Origin: Bacteroidota bacterium | GTDB lineage: Bacteria > Bacteroidota > Bacteroidia > Chitinophagales > Chitinophagaceae | DNA: 32,868 nucleotides | Reading direction: 5' to 3' | Assembly: GCA_018268015.1 (NCBI GenBank) | Contig: JAFDXJ010000020.1 | Location: 1-32,868, forward strand | Shown: in pieces, positions 7,956 to 17,577 of the stretch | How positions within the stretch are numbered: position 1 is the stretch's first letter | Layout: each line of letters opens with the position of its first letter | Program-made: the position numbers and the translations under genes | Notes under the pieces: generated by a model | What the model was told of the DNA's origin: nothing | The model's database searches: none | Seen by the model: only the letters and a program-made list of their open reading frames with translations

Positions 7956-9287
7956 ATGTATAATAAAAACGCGCTTACTTTATTGAGCAAAGCTTTAGCT
8001 GTTTTATCCGATGGCTTTGATGAACTTCCGCCTTTTGAAGAAACTAAAAATTTGCAGGTTGAAAAAGTTTTGATGCTTGTGGCTGAAAAAATGAAAAACA
8101 ATTTTCCTTATTTTCATCCTTACTATGCAGGGCAAATGCTCAAGCCACCTCATGAAATAGCCCGTCTGGCTTATATGCTTTCCATGTGGATTAACCCGAA
8201 TAATCATGCACTGGACGGAGGCAGGGCCAGTTCACAATTAGAAAAAGAAGCTGTTAGGGAAATGGCTGGAATGATTGGGTGGAAAAGACATCTTGGGCAC
8301 TTGACAAGTGGGGGTACTTTCGCTAATCTGGAAGCTCTTTGGATTGCAGGACAACTTCATCCCGGGAAAAAAATTGCTGCATCCGAACTTGCTCATTATA
8401 CGCATGAACGAATTTCACAAGTTTTAAAATTACCTTTTACAAAAATTGCCTGCGATGAAAATGGGACCATGGATCTCCATAAACTCGAAAAATTATTAAA
8501 GCGTGGCACCATTGGAACGCTTGTGGTTACGATGGGTACAACCGGAATTGGCACTGTGGATCCATTGCCTGAAATCATTGCATTGCAAAAAAAATATACT
8601 TTTAGAATTCATCTGGATGCCGCTTATGGAGGGTATTTCAGGCTTGCTGATCAGTTATCTCTTTCGACCATGAGAAAATTTGCGCTGATGCAAAAAGCAG
8701 ATAGTATTGTTATTGATCCTCATAAACACGGGTTGCAGCCTTATGGTTGTGGATGTATCTTATTTAAAGACACAACAGTCGGGAAATTCTATAAACATCA
8801 ATCACCTTATACCTATTTCAGCAGTAAAAATTTGCATTTAGGAGAAATCTCTCTTGAGTGCTCAAGAGCCGGAGCGGCCGCAGTTAGCTTGTGGGCAACA
8901 CAAAAAATATTTCCTTTATCTCGTAAAGGAGAATTTTCAAAAAGGTTAAACGATAGCCATAAGGCTGCCATGAAATTATATGAAATGATTAATGCGCATC
9001 CCGGCTTTATTGCTTTACAAAGGCCTGAACTGGATATTGTTATTTGGGCTCCTCTTGAAAAATCTTTAAGCGCTATGAGCCGCTCTTCCAAAAATATTTT
9101 TAAAAAAGCAGCAAAGAAAAATATACACCTTGCCATGCTCAACTACCCGGCAAAGCTACTTCCCAAACATTGGAAAAACATTATTTGTGATGATTCACAG
9201 GTTACCTGTTTACGTTCTTGTCTAATGAAACCCGAACATGTTGATTGGATAGATGAAATATGGCGAATGGTCGTTTCATGCTTGTAA
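7956..9287 (+). CDS. PLP-dependent group II decarboxylase family protein
   Basis: A 443-residue fold-type I PLP enzyme. HLTSGGTFANLEA (115-127) is the phosphate-binding glycine segment, VTMGTTGIGTVDPL (191-204) the pre-catalytic strand, HLDAAYGG (219-226) supplies Asp221 for the PLP ring nitrogen, and DPHKHG carries the Schiff-base Lys257. These match the glutamate/tyrosine/aromatic amino acid and aspartate decarboxylase superfamily. The amino acid substrate is not readable. No amine or amino acid antiporter lies beside it, so an acid-resistance role is not supported here. It starts 151 nt after the DxDD gene on the same strand and may be a separate transcript. ATG 7956 is used because the earlier ATG at 7952 runs into a stop after two codons. 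Confidence 0.85.
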   Translation: MYNKNALTLLSKALAVLSDGFDELPPFEETKNLQVEKVLMLVAEKMKNNFPYFHPYYAGQMLKPPHEIARLAYMLSMWINPNNHALDGGRASSQLEKEAVREMAGMIGWKRHLGHLTSGGTFANLEALWIAGQLHPGKKIAASELAHYTHERISQVLKLPFTKIACDENGTMDLHKLEKLLKRGTIGTLVVTMGTTGIGTVDPLPEIIALQKKYTFRIHLDAAYGGYFRLADQLSLSTMRKFALMQKADSIVIDPHKHGLQPYGCGCILFKDTTVGKFYKHQSPYTYFSSKNLHLGEISLECSRAGAAAVSLWATQKIFPLSRKGEFSKRLNDSHKAAMKLYEMINAHPGFIALQRPELDIVIWAPLEKSLSAMSRSSKNIFKKAAKKNIHLAMLNYPAKLLPKHWKNIICDDSQVTCLRSCLMKPEHVDWIDEIWRMVVSCL

Positions 9288-9373
9288 ACAAACCTCTTGA
9301 AGCACATAGTAGCAATTTTTGGAAAATAGAATTTATTGCATGTTCTAATGATCTTTTCTTATCAAATAAGCGC

Positions 9374-10402
9374 CTATTCTTTTTTATTTATATCAAAGAA
9401 TGGATACAATGCATGAATACTTCCTTTTGGCAAATCAATGACGATGAGTCCTGAAGTGTTTGCAACCATTAAAAATTTATCTTGTAAAAAGAAGCGCTCT
9501 TTGTCGTAAGAATGATCTTCATTCTCATTTTGAGGCAATGCAACAGACCAAATAGTGTTGAGGCTATCTTTATTGATGCAAGTCAGTAGCATATCTTTAT
9601 CATCTGTGGTAAATGAAGGAGATAATACAAAAAAATTGTTTTGATATAAAGTGACCGAGTCACGCATATTTTCATTCTCTTTTTGCAGATTCAGAAATTT
9701 AGGACTGATAAAATCATCTGATGACTCCTGAAATTTATTGCTAATTTTTTTCCGTGTACCTGTACTTAAATTAAAACCTTTCAAGGATGAATTTGTTTGG
9801 TAACATTTCTGATCTTTGGTTTCAATGGATTGTTTAGACGGAGCCGATTCTTGATATTTCCCGGTTTGAGGATCTATGATATATTGCCTGCCATCAGTTG
9901 CTTCAAAAAAGCCTCCTGATTTTCCCGGGGAGTTTTTGAAAAAGCGAATAACGCCCATTTTCATAGGAACAGATGGATTGATGGCGGCTAAGTCTTTAGC
10001 GCTGAAGGCCATTTTCATGGTATTTAAGTCAAATAATGCAGGTGACCAGCTTTTACTAATTTCATAACTTTGCAACCACACATGATTATTCTCTATATCA
10101 ACAATAGTAAGAATTTCCGGTGATTTGATTGGTTTGTCAAGGATTTTTTTTCCACTTTTGCAATCCATCACCTGCAAATAAGTGGTTGTGGATCCAGCCC
10201 GGAAAGTAGCACCGCCACGTTGTGAATATTGGTTTACAAAAAATTCCTCCCAGGTATAGACATAATATTTTCCATCGGGGCTAAACATGCCGCTATGCCA
10301 TTGTGGAGGCTGTGTGCCTATTGAAGAACAACCGCACATGAAATAAAAGCAGAGAACTGAAAGACAAAAAAGAAATACTTTGCAAAAAAGTTTCCTATTC
10401 AT
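9374..10402 (-). CDS. Putative lipoprotein, unknown function
   Basis: A 342-residue protein with a hydrophobic N-terminus (about residues 8-24) ending in MCGC-SS, a plausible lipobox, so it is probably lipidated and in the envelope. FSPDGKYYVYTWEE just after the lipobox, and later strand-rich segments ending in runs such as LMVANTSGLIVIDL, resemble WD40/beta-propeller blades that read out state-type values. I cannot name the family. It lies 56 nt downstream of the Uup-like ATPase on the same strand and may be read through from it. The 3' end is convergent with the decarboxylase. Confidence 0.7.
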   Translation of the reverse strand: MNRKLFCKVFLFCLSVLCFYFMCGCSSIGTQPPQWHSGMFSPDGKYYVYTWEEFFVNQYSQRGGATFRAGSTTTYLQVMDCKSGKKILDKPIKSPEILTIVDIENNHVWLQSYEISKSWSPALFDLNTMKMAFSAKDLAAINPSVPMKMGVIRFFKNSPGKSGGFFEATDGRQYIIDPQTGKYQESAPSKQSIETKDQKCYQTNSSLKGFNLSTGTRKKISNKFQESSDDFISPKFLNLQKENENMRDSVTLYQNNFFVLSPSFTTDDKDMLLTCINKDSLNTIWSVALPQNENEDHSYDKERFFLQDKFLMVANTSGLIVIDLPKGSIHALYPFFDINKKE

Positions 10403-10458
10403 ATAATCAGTTGTTTTAGTAAAGGGTGACAGAAAAGATAAATTAAAAATAATACATT

Positions 10459-12345
10459 TTACTTTTCAGAAAGCTCTAACCAAAGCAACTCTTTTTCTTC
10501 CAGGATTTGTTTAAGTTGATTAAAAGTTTCTGTAAGTTTTAAAAGTTTTTCATAATCATTCGCTGCGTCGGACATTTCTATTTCAAGCATACCTTTTTTT
10601 TCTTCCAGTCGGGTAATTTCTTTTTCAATTTTTGCAAGTTCTTTCCTTTCATTAAAATTCAATCCATTCTTTAGCGGCTTTTCAACCTTTTGATGAGTGG
10701 ATTCAGTTTTATTTATTGCAATTTCATTTTTCAATTTTTCTTGATCTGCAAGCCAAATGCGGTATTGTGCATAGTTTCCCGGAAAATCCCGAACTATTCC
10801 ATCCCCTTCAAAAACAAAAAGATGATCTATAAGCCTGTCCATAAAATAACGGTCATGTGATACGATGAGCAGACAGCCTTTGAATTCAAATAAGAAGTTT
10901 TCTAAAACACTTAAAGTAGGAAGGTCCAGGTCATTCGTCGGTTCATCTAATATTAAAAAATTGGGATTATTAAATAAAATGGCCAATAATTGAAGTCGTT
11001 TTTTTTCTCCACCACTAAGTGATTCAAGAAAAGTGTATTGCTTTTCCGGCGTAAATAAAAATAATTCTAAGAATTGTGCAGCACTCAGGCTTCCCCCATT
11101 TGCAAGTGGAAAACTTTCCGCAAAACTTTTTACATATTCAATCACCCGCATGTTTTCTTTTATCTCAAGGCCTTGCTGTGAAAAATTTCCAAAGACAATT
11201 GTTTCGCCAATATTTATTTTACCGCTAACAGGTTTTATTCTCTGCTGTACTATTTCCAGGAAGGTTGATTTCCCAACACCGTTTTTACCGATGATTCCGA
11301 TCCGTTCACCTTTATTAAAGGTGTAATCAAACCCTTTTAAAATAACTGTTTCACCAAACTGCATGTACACTTTCTTCATTTCTATTATTTTGCCGCCAAT
11401 ACGGCTCATACGTGCATTGAGTTGTATCCTGTTATCTTCAATTTTTTGTTTAGCCTTTGATTCTATTTCATAGAAATTTTCTTCCCGGCTTCTGCTTTTG
11501 GTTGTTCGGGCTTTGGGTTGACGCCGCATCCATTCTAATTCCTTTCGGTAATTATTTTTTGCCTTATCAATTTGGGATGTTTCATTCTCTATTCTTGCAG
11601 CTTTCTGATAGAGATAATTTTCATAATCACCTTTATAAACAAATATTTTTTCTTTTTCCATTTCCCAAATTTCTGTGCACACGTTATCTAAAAAATACCT
11701 GTCATGCGTAACTAATAGAAGGGTCATTTTTTCTTTGTTCAAAAAATGTTCCAGCCATTCAATCATTTCTACATCAAGATGATTCGTTGGCTCATCCATT
11801 AATAGAAGGTGATGACCCGGATCAAAACCAATATTTATCAGCGTTTTGGCCAATGCTACTCTTTTACGCTGGCCTCCACTGAGGCTATTCATTTTATTTT
11901 GTAAATGATGGACTTTAAAAGTGGCCAGGATCTGGTGTACTTTGGATTCAAAATCCCATGCGCTTAATTGATCCATTTGAATAATCGCTGCAGCCATGGC
12001 ATCTCCGTCATTTTGCTCTAAGGCCAGTTCATAATTTTTTATAGCCTGTAAAACCGGATTTACTTCACTTGATTTTGGATGAAAAATATTTTCTGAAATG
12101 GTTTTGTCTTCTTCAAAAGTCGGTTCTTGAGAAAGAAAAACAACCTTTACTTCTTTGTGTATTTGAATATTCCCGTCTTCAGGTGTATCCAGGCCTGCAA
12201 GAATTTTCATCAGGGTACTTTTACCAGTTCCATTCCGCGCTACCAAAGCAATTTTATTGCCTTCACTGATATGAAAAGAAATTTTATGAAATAGGGGCGT
12301 GTCGCCAAAACTTTTTGTGAGTCCCAGTGCAGATACATAATGCAT
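10459..12345 (-). CDS. uup: ABC-F family ATPase, Uup-like
   Basis: A cytoplasmic tandem ABC ATPase without membrane segments (628 aa), as in ribosome- or DNA-associated ABC-F proteins. NBD1 has Walker A RNGTGKS (37-43), signature LSGGQ (155-159) and Walker B with MDEPTNHLD (183-191). A charged linker (about 245-310) follows. NBD2 has GKNGVGKS (353-360), LSGGE (443-447) and LDEPTNDLD (466-474). A C-terminal coiled coil (about 560-628) distinguishes Uup from EttA and YbiT. Both sites look catalytically intact. Uup homologues affect transposon excision and ribosome function; the exact role here is inference. The start MHYVSALGLTKSFG is typical, placing a -7 box only 4 nt before the ATG. Confidence 0.9.
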   Translation of the reverse strand: MHYVSALGLTKSFGDTPLFHKISFHISEGNKIALVARNGTGKSTLMKILAGLDTPEDGNIQIHKEVKVVFLSQEPTFEEDKTISENIFHPKSSEVNPVLQAIKNYELALEQNDGDAMAAAIIQMDQLSAWDFESKVHQILATFKVHHLQNKMNSLSGGQRKRVALAKTLINIGFDPGHHLLLMDEPTNHLDVEMIEWLEHFLNKEKMTLLLVTHDRYFLDNVCTEIWEMEKEKIFVYKGDYENYLYQKAARIENETSQIDKAKNNYRKELEWMRRQPKARTTKSRSREENFYEIESKAKQKIEDNRIQLNARMSRIGGKIIEMKKVYMQFGETVILKGFDYTFNKGERIGIIGKNGVGKSTFLEIVQQRIKPVSGKINIGETIVFGNFSQQGLEIKENMRVIEYVKSFAESFPLANGGSLSAAQFLELFLFTPEKQYTFLESLSGGEKKRLQLLAILFNNPNFLILDEPTNDLDLPTLSVLENFLFEFKGCLLIVSHDRYFMDRLIDHLFVFEGDGIVRDFPGNYAQYRIWLADQEKLKNEIAINKTESTHQKVEKPLKNGLNFNERKELAKIEKEITRLEEKKGMLEIEMSDAANDYEKLLKLTETFNQLKQILEEKELLWLELSEK

Positions 12346-12349
12346 CTGG

Positions 12350-12387
12350 CAAAGATATAACTGAATGGATGATCTTTGTCAAATGTA
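12350..12387 (-). promoter_or_regulatory. Two -7 boxes upstream of the Uup-like gene
   Basis: TACATTTG (12387-12380) and TATCTTTG (12357-12350) both match TAnnTTTG on the minus strand. The first would give a leader of roughly 30 nt. The second ends only 4 nt before the ATG, so its transcript would be leaderless or nearly so. For the second, a TTTG lies 22 nt upstream (12383-12380), slightly beyond the usual spacing, and it overlaps the first box. Confidence 0.45.
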
Positions 12388-12520
12388 AATGACGGAAAAT
12401 TTAGATGCACTTTAATACTTTGGAAATGGAGGAAAATGTTTTCTTATATACTTTGATAAAAAAAACATCTATTGATTTGGATGGATACTTTTCACACAGT
12501 AATATTGCAGCCCGAATACT

Positions 12521-12604
12521 GCCCGGATGGCGGAATTGGTAGACGCGTCAGACTCAAAATCTGGTATCAGCAATGATGTGCAGGTTCGATTCCTGTTCCG
12601 GGCA
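12521..12604 (+). tRNA. tRNA-Leu, anticodon CAA
   Basis: The acceptor strand GCCCGGA (12521-12527) pairs with TCCGGGC (12597-12603), followed by discriminator A. The anticodon loop is CTCAAAA, giving anticodon CAA. A variable arm longer than in class I tRNAs and a T-loop GTTCGATTC are present, both expected for tRNA-Leu. The CCA end is not encoded. It is the only tRNA I find in the window and lies between the two ABC-F genes on the opposite strand. Confidence 0.96.
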
Positions 12605-12609
12605 CTAAG

Positions 12610-12639
12610 CTCCTCTTAAAAATCAAGAGGAGTTTTTTT
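12610..12639 (+). terminator. Intrinsic terminator of tRNA-Leu
   Basis: The inverted repeat CTCCTCTT (12610-12617) and AAGAGGAG (12625-12632) has a 7-nt loop and is followed directly by a run of seven T. It begins 5 nt after the tRNA. There is no T-run on the minus-strand side, so it should act only on the + strand transcript. Confidence 0.9.
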
Positions 12640-12658
12640 ATGTAACGAACTGATATAT

Positions 12659-14290
<1,632 letters not shown>

Positions 14291-14306
14291 TCAATTTTTG
14301 AGGGCG

Positions 14307-14314
14307 CAAAGGTA
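14307..14314 (-). promoter_or_regulatory. -7 box for the YbiT-like ABC-F gene
   Basis: TACCTTTG on the minus strand is a perfect TAnnTTTG element 22 nt before the ATG at 14284. No TTTG is seen at the -33 distance. The predicted leader is about 18 nt. Confidence 0.5.
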
Positions 14315-14389
14315 TTAAAAATAAGGGAGTAAAAGCCAGATTTTACAGGGATTCTCAAATATTATGCAATGTTAGATCAACGCTTTTTT

Positions 14390-14413
14390 GGTGCTTTATA
14401 AAGGTAAAGCACC
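14390..14413. other. Perfect 9-bp-stem inverted repeat
   Basis: GGTGCTTTA (14390-14398) pairs with TAAAGCACC (14405-14413) around a 6-nt loop. There is no T-run on either side, so it is not a classical terminator. It lies in the 243-nt divergent region between the YbiT-like gene and the gene at 14528, upstream of the candidate -33 box of the latter. An operator or part of a small RNA are possibilities. Confidence 0.6.
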
Positions 14414-14445
14414 CGTGGTTAAATTTTCTGAGCTCTGAATATTCC

Positions 14446-14474
14446 CTGAAACACTTATGGGATAAGGGTTTCAG
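14446..14474. other. Stem-loop with a single internal mismatch
   Basis: CTGAAAC (14446-14452) pairs with GTTTCAG (14468-14474). After an A/G mismatch, CTTAT (14454-14458) pairs with ATAAG (14462-14466) around a GGG triloop. It ends 5 nt before the candidate -33 TTG of the next gene. This is the second hairpin in the same short intergenic region. Function unknown. Confidence 0.55.
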
Positions 14475-14479
14475 AAGGC

Positions 14480-14510
14480 TTGGTAAATTAGGGGAAAAAA
14501 GCTAACTTCG
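14480..14510 (+). promoter_or_regulatory. Promoter of the unknown gene at 14528
   Basis: TTG (14480-14482) and TAACTTCG (14503-14510) are separated by 20 nt, close to the phylum consensus with one mismatch in the -7 box. The predicted start is near 14515, giving a leader of roughly 10-15 nt before ATG 14528. Confidence 0.55.
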
Positions 14511-14527
14511 CTCTCAATTTTTATTTT

Positions 14528-15079
14528 ATGAATAATGATAATATTTATGAGTTTGTGTGTTTTGAAACATTATTAGAGTTAAAAGATTTTCGCCAGCAAT
14601 GGGATGAATTTGCAAAAGTATTTTTAGATAGAGGGGTGCAAAAAATTGTTTTAAATAAAAAAAGTGGCGAAAAAAACAAGTATCGGTATATCTCTAAAAA
14701 ACTTTGGCCTTTAGATTCTTTTCAGGATGTATTTTCCGAAGCAAAAATTCCGGGCAGCTTTGCAGCCAGCCAGGTTAAAGTAGTTCCTACAGGAGGTTAT
14801 GCATCTGTAGAATTAGGCCATGACAAAAAAAGCGGGAAAGCGGAAGTAACTGTCATGGCTTTTGTGCATGATGATATCGTTGATTTAAAAAAATTACGGG
14901 AAAGTAAATTGTTTAAAGCCATGAATATTTATGAGGCTTTTTATCAAAATAGCCAGTATAATTATATCATCGAATTTTTTACGGACAAAACGAAGCAAGA
15001 TGCACTGGTAGCAGAAATTAAGAAAGAATTTATGAAGGCTGAAATCGGCATTTATGCTGAAGCTGCTACAATTTCCTAA
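14528..15079 (+). CDS. Hypothetical cytoplasmic protein, 183 aa
   Basis: I do not recognise this family. The protein has no signal peptide or membrane segment, is mildly charged and looks mixed alpha/beta. A central strand-rich part GGYASVELGHDKKSGKAEV is followed by VTVMAFVHDDIVDLKKL. The open frame is clean, has its own promoter-like sequence and ends 17 nt from the convergent tsaD stop. It is monocistronic, preceded by two hairpins, and may be restricted to Bacteroidota. Confidence 0.7.
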   Translation: MNNDNIYEFVCFETLLELKDFRQQWDEFAKVFLDRGVQKIVLNKKSGEKNKYRYISKKLWPLDSFQDVFSEAKIPGSFAASQVKVVPTGGYASVELGHDKKSGKAEVTVMAFVHDDIVDLKKLRESKLFKAMNIYEAFYQNSQYNYIIEFFTDKTKQDALVAEIKKEFMKAEIGIYAEAATIS

Positions 15080-15096
15080 AATTTTAACCCAACGTT

Positions 15097-16098
15097 TTAC
15101 CATAAGGCCCTGGCAGAAGGGCTGTCTTTTAAGGAAGCAAATTGTCCTTCCCGGAATTTGTAATACGCTGTAATAGCGATCATAGCTGCATTATCCGTAC
15201 AATATTGAAAATCGGGTATATAGATATTCCAGTTTTTTTCTTTTCCGGTTTTTTCTATAGCCTTCCTTAAGCCACTATTTGCACTTACTCCACCGGCAAT
15301 ACAAATTTCTTTGATACCGGTTAGTTCTGATGCCCGAATCAATTTTTTAATTAGAATTTCTATAATCGTATATTGAATCGAAGCACATAGATCCTGCATA
15401 TTCATTTGCAAAAATTCCGGATCGTTTTTTTGGGCATCCCTTAAGAAATACATCACAGAGGTTTTTAATCCGCTAAATGAAAAATTAATTCCTTCCGGTA
15501 AGGGCCTGGCAAAAGTAAATTTCAATGGATCTCCTTCTTTGGCATATTTATCAATCAATGGCCCCCCCGGATAAGGCAAGCCGAGTAATTTTGCTGATTT
15601 GTCAAAAGCCTCACCAGCCGCATCATCCAGCGTTTCACCCAGGATTTCAAGATCTAAAGGACTATTTGCTTTTACAATTTGCGTATGGCCTCCACTGACG
15701 GTGAGGCAAAGAAAAGGAAATGAAGGTTTTTTTTCTCCAATCAGGTTTGCCAATACATGAGCCTGCATGTGGTGAACTGCAATTAAGGGCATATTCAATA
15801 CCAAAGACAAGGATTTCGCAAACTGTGCCCCCACGAGTAAACTTCCCAATAATCCTGGAGCTTGTGTAAAGGCTATGGCATCCATATCATTTAATGAAAG
15901 TTGAGCCCTTTTCAATGCTTCATCTACAACAGGAACAATGTTGCGCATATGCGCCCGGCTTGCCAGTTCGGGAACAACGCCACCATATTTGGCATGCACC
16001 TCCTGGTTGGCAATTACGTTAGAAAGAATTTTTGCATCACTGCAAACTGCTGCACAGGTATCATCACAGGAAGACTCGATTGCAAGGATTGAAATCAT
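15097..16098 (-). CDS. tsaD: tRNA N6-adenosine threonylcarbamoyltransferase
   Basis: TsaD transfers the threonylcarbamoyl group from TC-AMP to A37 of ANN-decoding tRNAs (t6A), working with TsaB and TsaE in bacteria. The 333-residue length is typical. Motifs are AIESSCDDTCAAV (6-18), the metal-binding HMQAH (His110, His114), TVSGGHTQIV, and SFSGLKTSV in the second ASKHA lobe, with CIAGGVSANSGLR near the C-terminus. A perfect -7 box lies 4 nt before the ATG. The permease gene lies upstream on the same strand with a 32-nt gap, so tsaD could also receive read-through. Confidence 0.96.
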   Translation of the reverse strand: MISILAIESSCDDTCAAVCSDAKILSNVIANQEVHAKYGGVVPELASRAHMRNIVPVVDEALKRAQLSLNDMDAIAFTQAPGLLGSLLVGAQFAKSLSLVLNMPLIAVHHMQAHVLANLIGEKKPSFPFLCLTVSGGHTQIVKANSPLDLEILGETLDDAAGEAFDKSAKLLGLPYPGGPLIDKYAKEGDPLKFTFARPLPEGINFSFSGLKTSVMYFLRDAQKNDPEFLQMNMQDLCASIQYTIIEILIKKLIRASELTGIKEICIAGGVSANSGLRKAIEKTGKEKNWNIYIPDFQYCTDNAAMIAITAYYKFREGQFASLKDSPSARALW

Positions 16099-16102
16099 GG
16101 TG

Positions 16103-16110
16103 CAAAAGTA
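16103..16110 (-). promoter_or_regulatory. -7 box directly before tsaD
   Basis: TACTTTTG on the minus strand ends 4 nt before the tsaD ATG (spacer CACC). A TTG at 16130-16128 lies 17 nt upstream, slightly short for a -33 element. The start of transcription should fall at or within 1-3 nt of the start codon. Confidence 0.5.
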
Positions 16111-16130
16111 AAAAAGAAAATGGATGGCAA

Positions 16131-17387
16131 TTATTTACTTCTTATAGCATCTACAGGATTCATGCGGGCGGCAATAGAGGCCGGTATTACCCCGGAAATA
16201 ATACCCAGAATCACACAAATGGAAAATGCAGTTAAAATTATTTTTGGTGCTATCACCATAGGGAAGGGGAGTAAACTATTTAATGCCAAAGTCAAAATCC
16301 ATACAAGCGCTAATCCCATGATACCACCAATGATACAGAGAAATGCACTCTCGAGTAAAAACTCAGTTAAGATCGTTCTCTTCTTGGCTCCCAGGGCTTT
16401 TTTCAAACCAATCTGGCTGGTTCTTTCACGTACTGTCACAAACATAATATTTGCTACACCAAATGCACCGACAATCAGGCTCAGTCCCGCTATTGCCCAA
16501 CCTCCCATATTGACAGTACCAAAAAAACTACCAATCGTACTACTTCCAATTGCACCTACATCATTTAATGCAAAATTGTCATCCTGGAGTGGTTTCAGTT
16601 TACGTAATTGCCGCATGACTCCTTTCAGCTCATCTACGAGCGCAGCAGAAGGAACATTTTCTTTTGCATTGACCATGATGAAGGGTTGAGTATTATTTCC
16701 ATTCACATCATAAATTGACGCAAAGGCCCTATAGGAAAGGATTATACAGTCATCATAGTCAAAACCACTTAATAAACTTTTTCCTTGCTTCTCAATAACC
16801 CCGGTAATATTAATTTTTTTACCGGCAAACATCACCGATTTATCAACAGCTCTCTGAGGATTGCCAAATAATTTTTCTGCTAATTCATATCCAATAACCC
16901 CAACCGGGTTGCCTCTCGTAAATTCTGTTTCACTGAGATAACGGCCATAAGCAATTTTCACTGTTTGAATGTCCGTGAATTCTTCACTCACCCCATATAT
17001 TCCGGCATTATTCACCTGGTCATCTTCATATTTTACATTGGTATTGGTTGAATTAAAATAACAAACGTGATTGGCAAGTGTACTTTTTTCTTTAATAAAA
17101 TTTACTTCATCATATTTAGGGGTAGGCCGGTTGATATATTTCCACCAGGGATAATTATCGCTTCCTGCATAATCCCATTTATCTATATAAATTGTATTAC
17201 TGCCAAATTGTTTGATATCATCTTCTACTTTCGACTGTAAACTGTTGACCAGGGCTAATACGCTGATTATACAAAAAATTCCAAATGCCACTCCAGTTAA
17301 AGATAAGGCACTTCTTAATTTATTATTTTTTAATTCCTGAAGCGACATCTTAAAACTATTCCAGAGAATATTGAGTAATTTCATCAT
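16131..17387 (-). CDS. ABC transporter permease, MacB/FtsX type
   Basis: A 418-residue inner-membrane protein with the MacB layout: one N-terminal membrane helix (about 25-48), a large periplasmic core (about 50-285) and three C-terminal helices (about 292-320, 345-372, 385-410) with the FtsX-type segment RERTSQIGLKKALGAKKRTI between them. The end MNPVDAIRSK is typical of the family. Such permeases act mechanically with a separate ATPase; none is encoded next to it here. The substrate is unknown. The protein starts with two Met codons, and a perfect -7 box precedes the first by 4 nt. Confidence 0.9.
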   Translation of the reverse strand: MMKLLNILWNSFKMSLQELKNNKLRSALSLTGVAFGIFCIISVLALVNSLQSKVEDDIKQFGSNTIYIDKWDYAGSDNYPWWKYINRPTPKYDEVNFIKEKSTLANHVCYFNSTNTNVKYEDDQVNNAGIYGVSEEFTDIQTVKIAYGRYLSETEFTRGNPVGVIGYELAEKLFGNPQRAVDKSVMFAGKKINITGVIEKQGKSLLSGFDYDDCIILSYRAFASIYDVNGNNTQPFIMVNAKENVPSAALVDELKGVMRQLRKLKPLQDDNFALNDVGAIGSSTIGSFFGTVNMGGWAIAGLSLIVGAFGVANIMFVTVRERTSQIGLKKALGAKKRTILTEFLLESAFLCIIGGIMGLALVWILTLALNSLLPFPMVIAPKIILTAFSICVILGIISGVIPASIAARMNPVDAIRSK

Positions 17388-17391
17388 AAAT

Positions 17392-17399
17392 CAAAAGTA
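17392..17399 (-). promoter_or_regulatory. -7 box directly before the permease gene
   Basis: TACTTTTG on the minus strand ends 4 nt before the first ATG at 17387 (spacer ATTT). There is no good -33 match at 19-21 nt. It has the same geometry as the tsaD and Uup-like gene starts. Confidence 0.45.
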
Positions 17400-17537
17400 A
17401 TCATATACCTATTTTCTTTCAGTTAATTTTATATAAACGGAAAAATTTTCACTTGAAAGTGCAGAAAGTTTTTTTCAATTATTAAATTGCAGGATCGAAA
17501 TTTTATTATTTCAAAGAAAAAACTAAATGCAGTATTG

Positions 17538-17545
17538 TACTTTTG
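17538..17545 (+). promoter_or_regulatory. -7 box of the sdh operon
   Basis: TACTTTTG matches TAnnTTTG and ends 32 nt before the sdhC ATG at 17578. No TTTG is visible at the -33 distance, so activator dependence or a weak core promoter is possible. Confidence 0.45.
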
Positions 17546-17577
17546 CTTAGTATCACATTCATCAATCAATTTTTCTT

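Noticed and set aside
8813..9142. A 109-codon minus-strand frame inside the PLP decarboxylase gene
   Set aside because: It lies wholly antisense to a gene with clear motifs, has no promoter and no recognisable domain. It is a shadow frame.
12486..12493. TACTTTTC as a promoter for tRNA-Leu
   Set aside because: It misses the final G and no TTTG lies at the required distance; the nearest is 30 nt away. Too weak to annotate.
16120..16689. A 189-codon + strand frame opposite the permease
   Set aside because: It is antisense to a well-supported permease and has the low-complexity hydrophobic composition expected from the complement of membrane helices.
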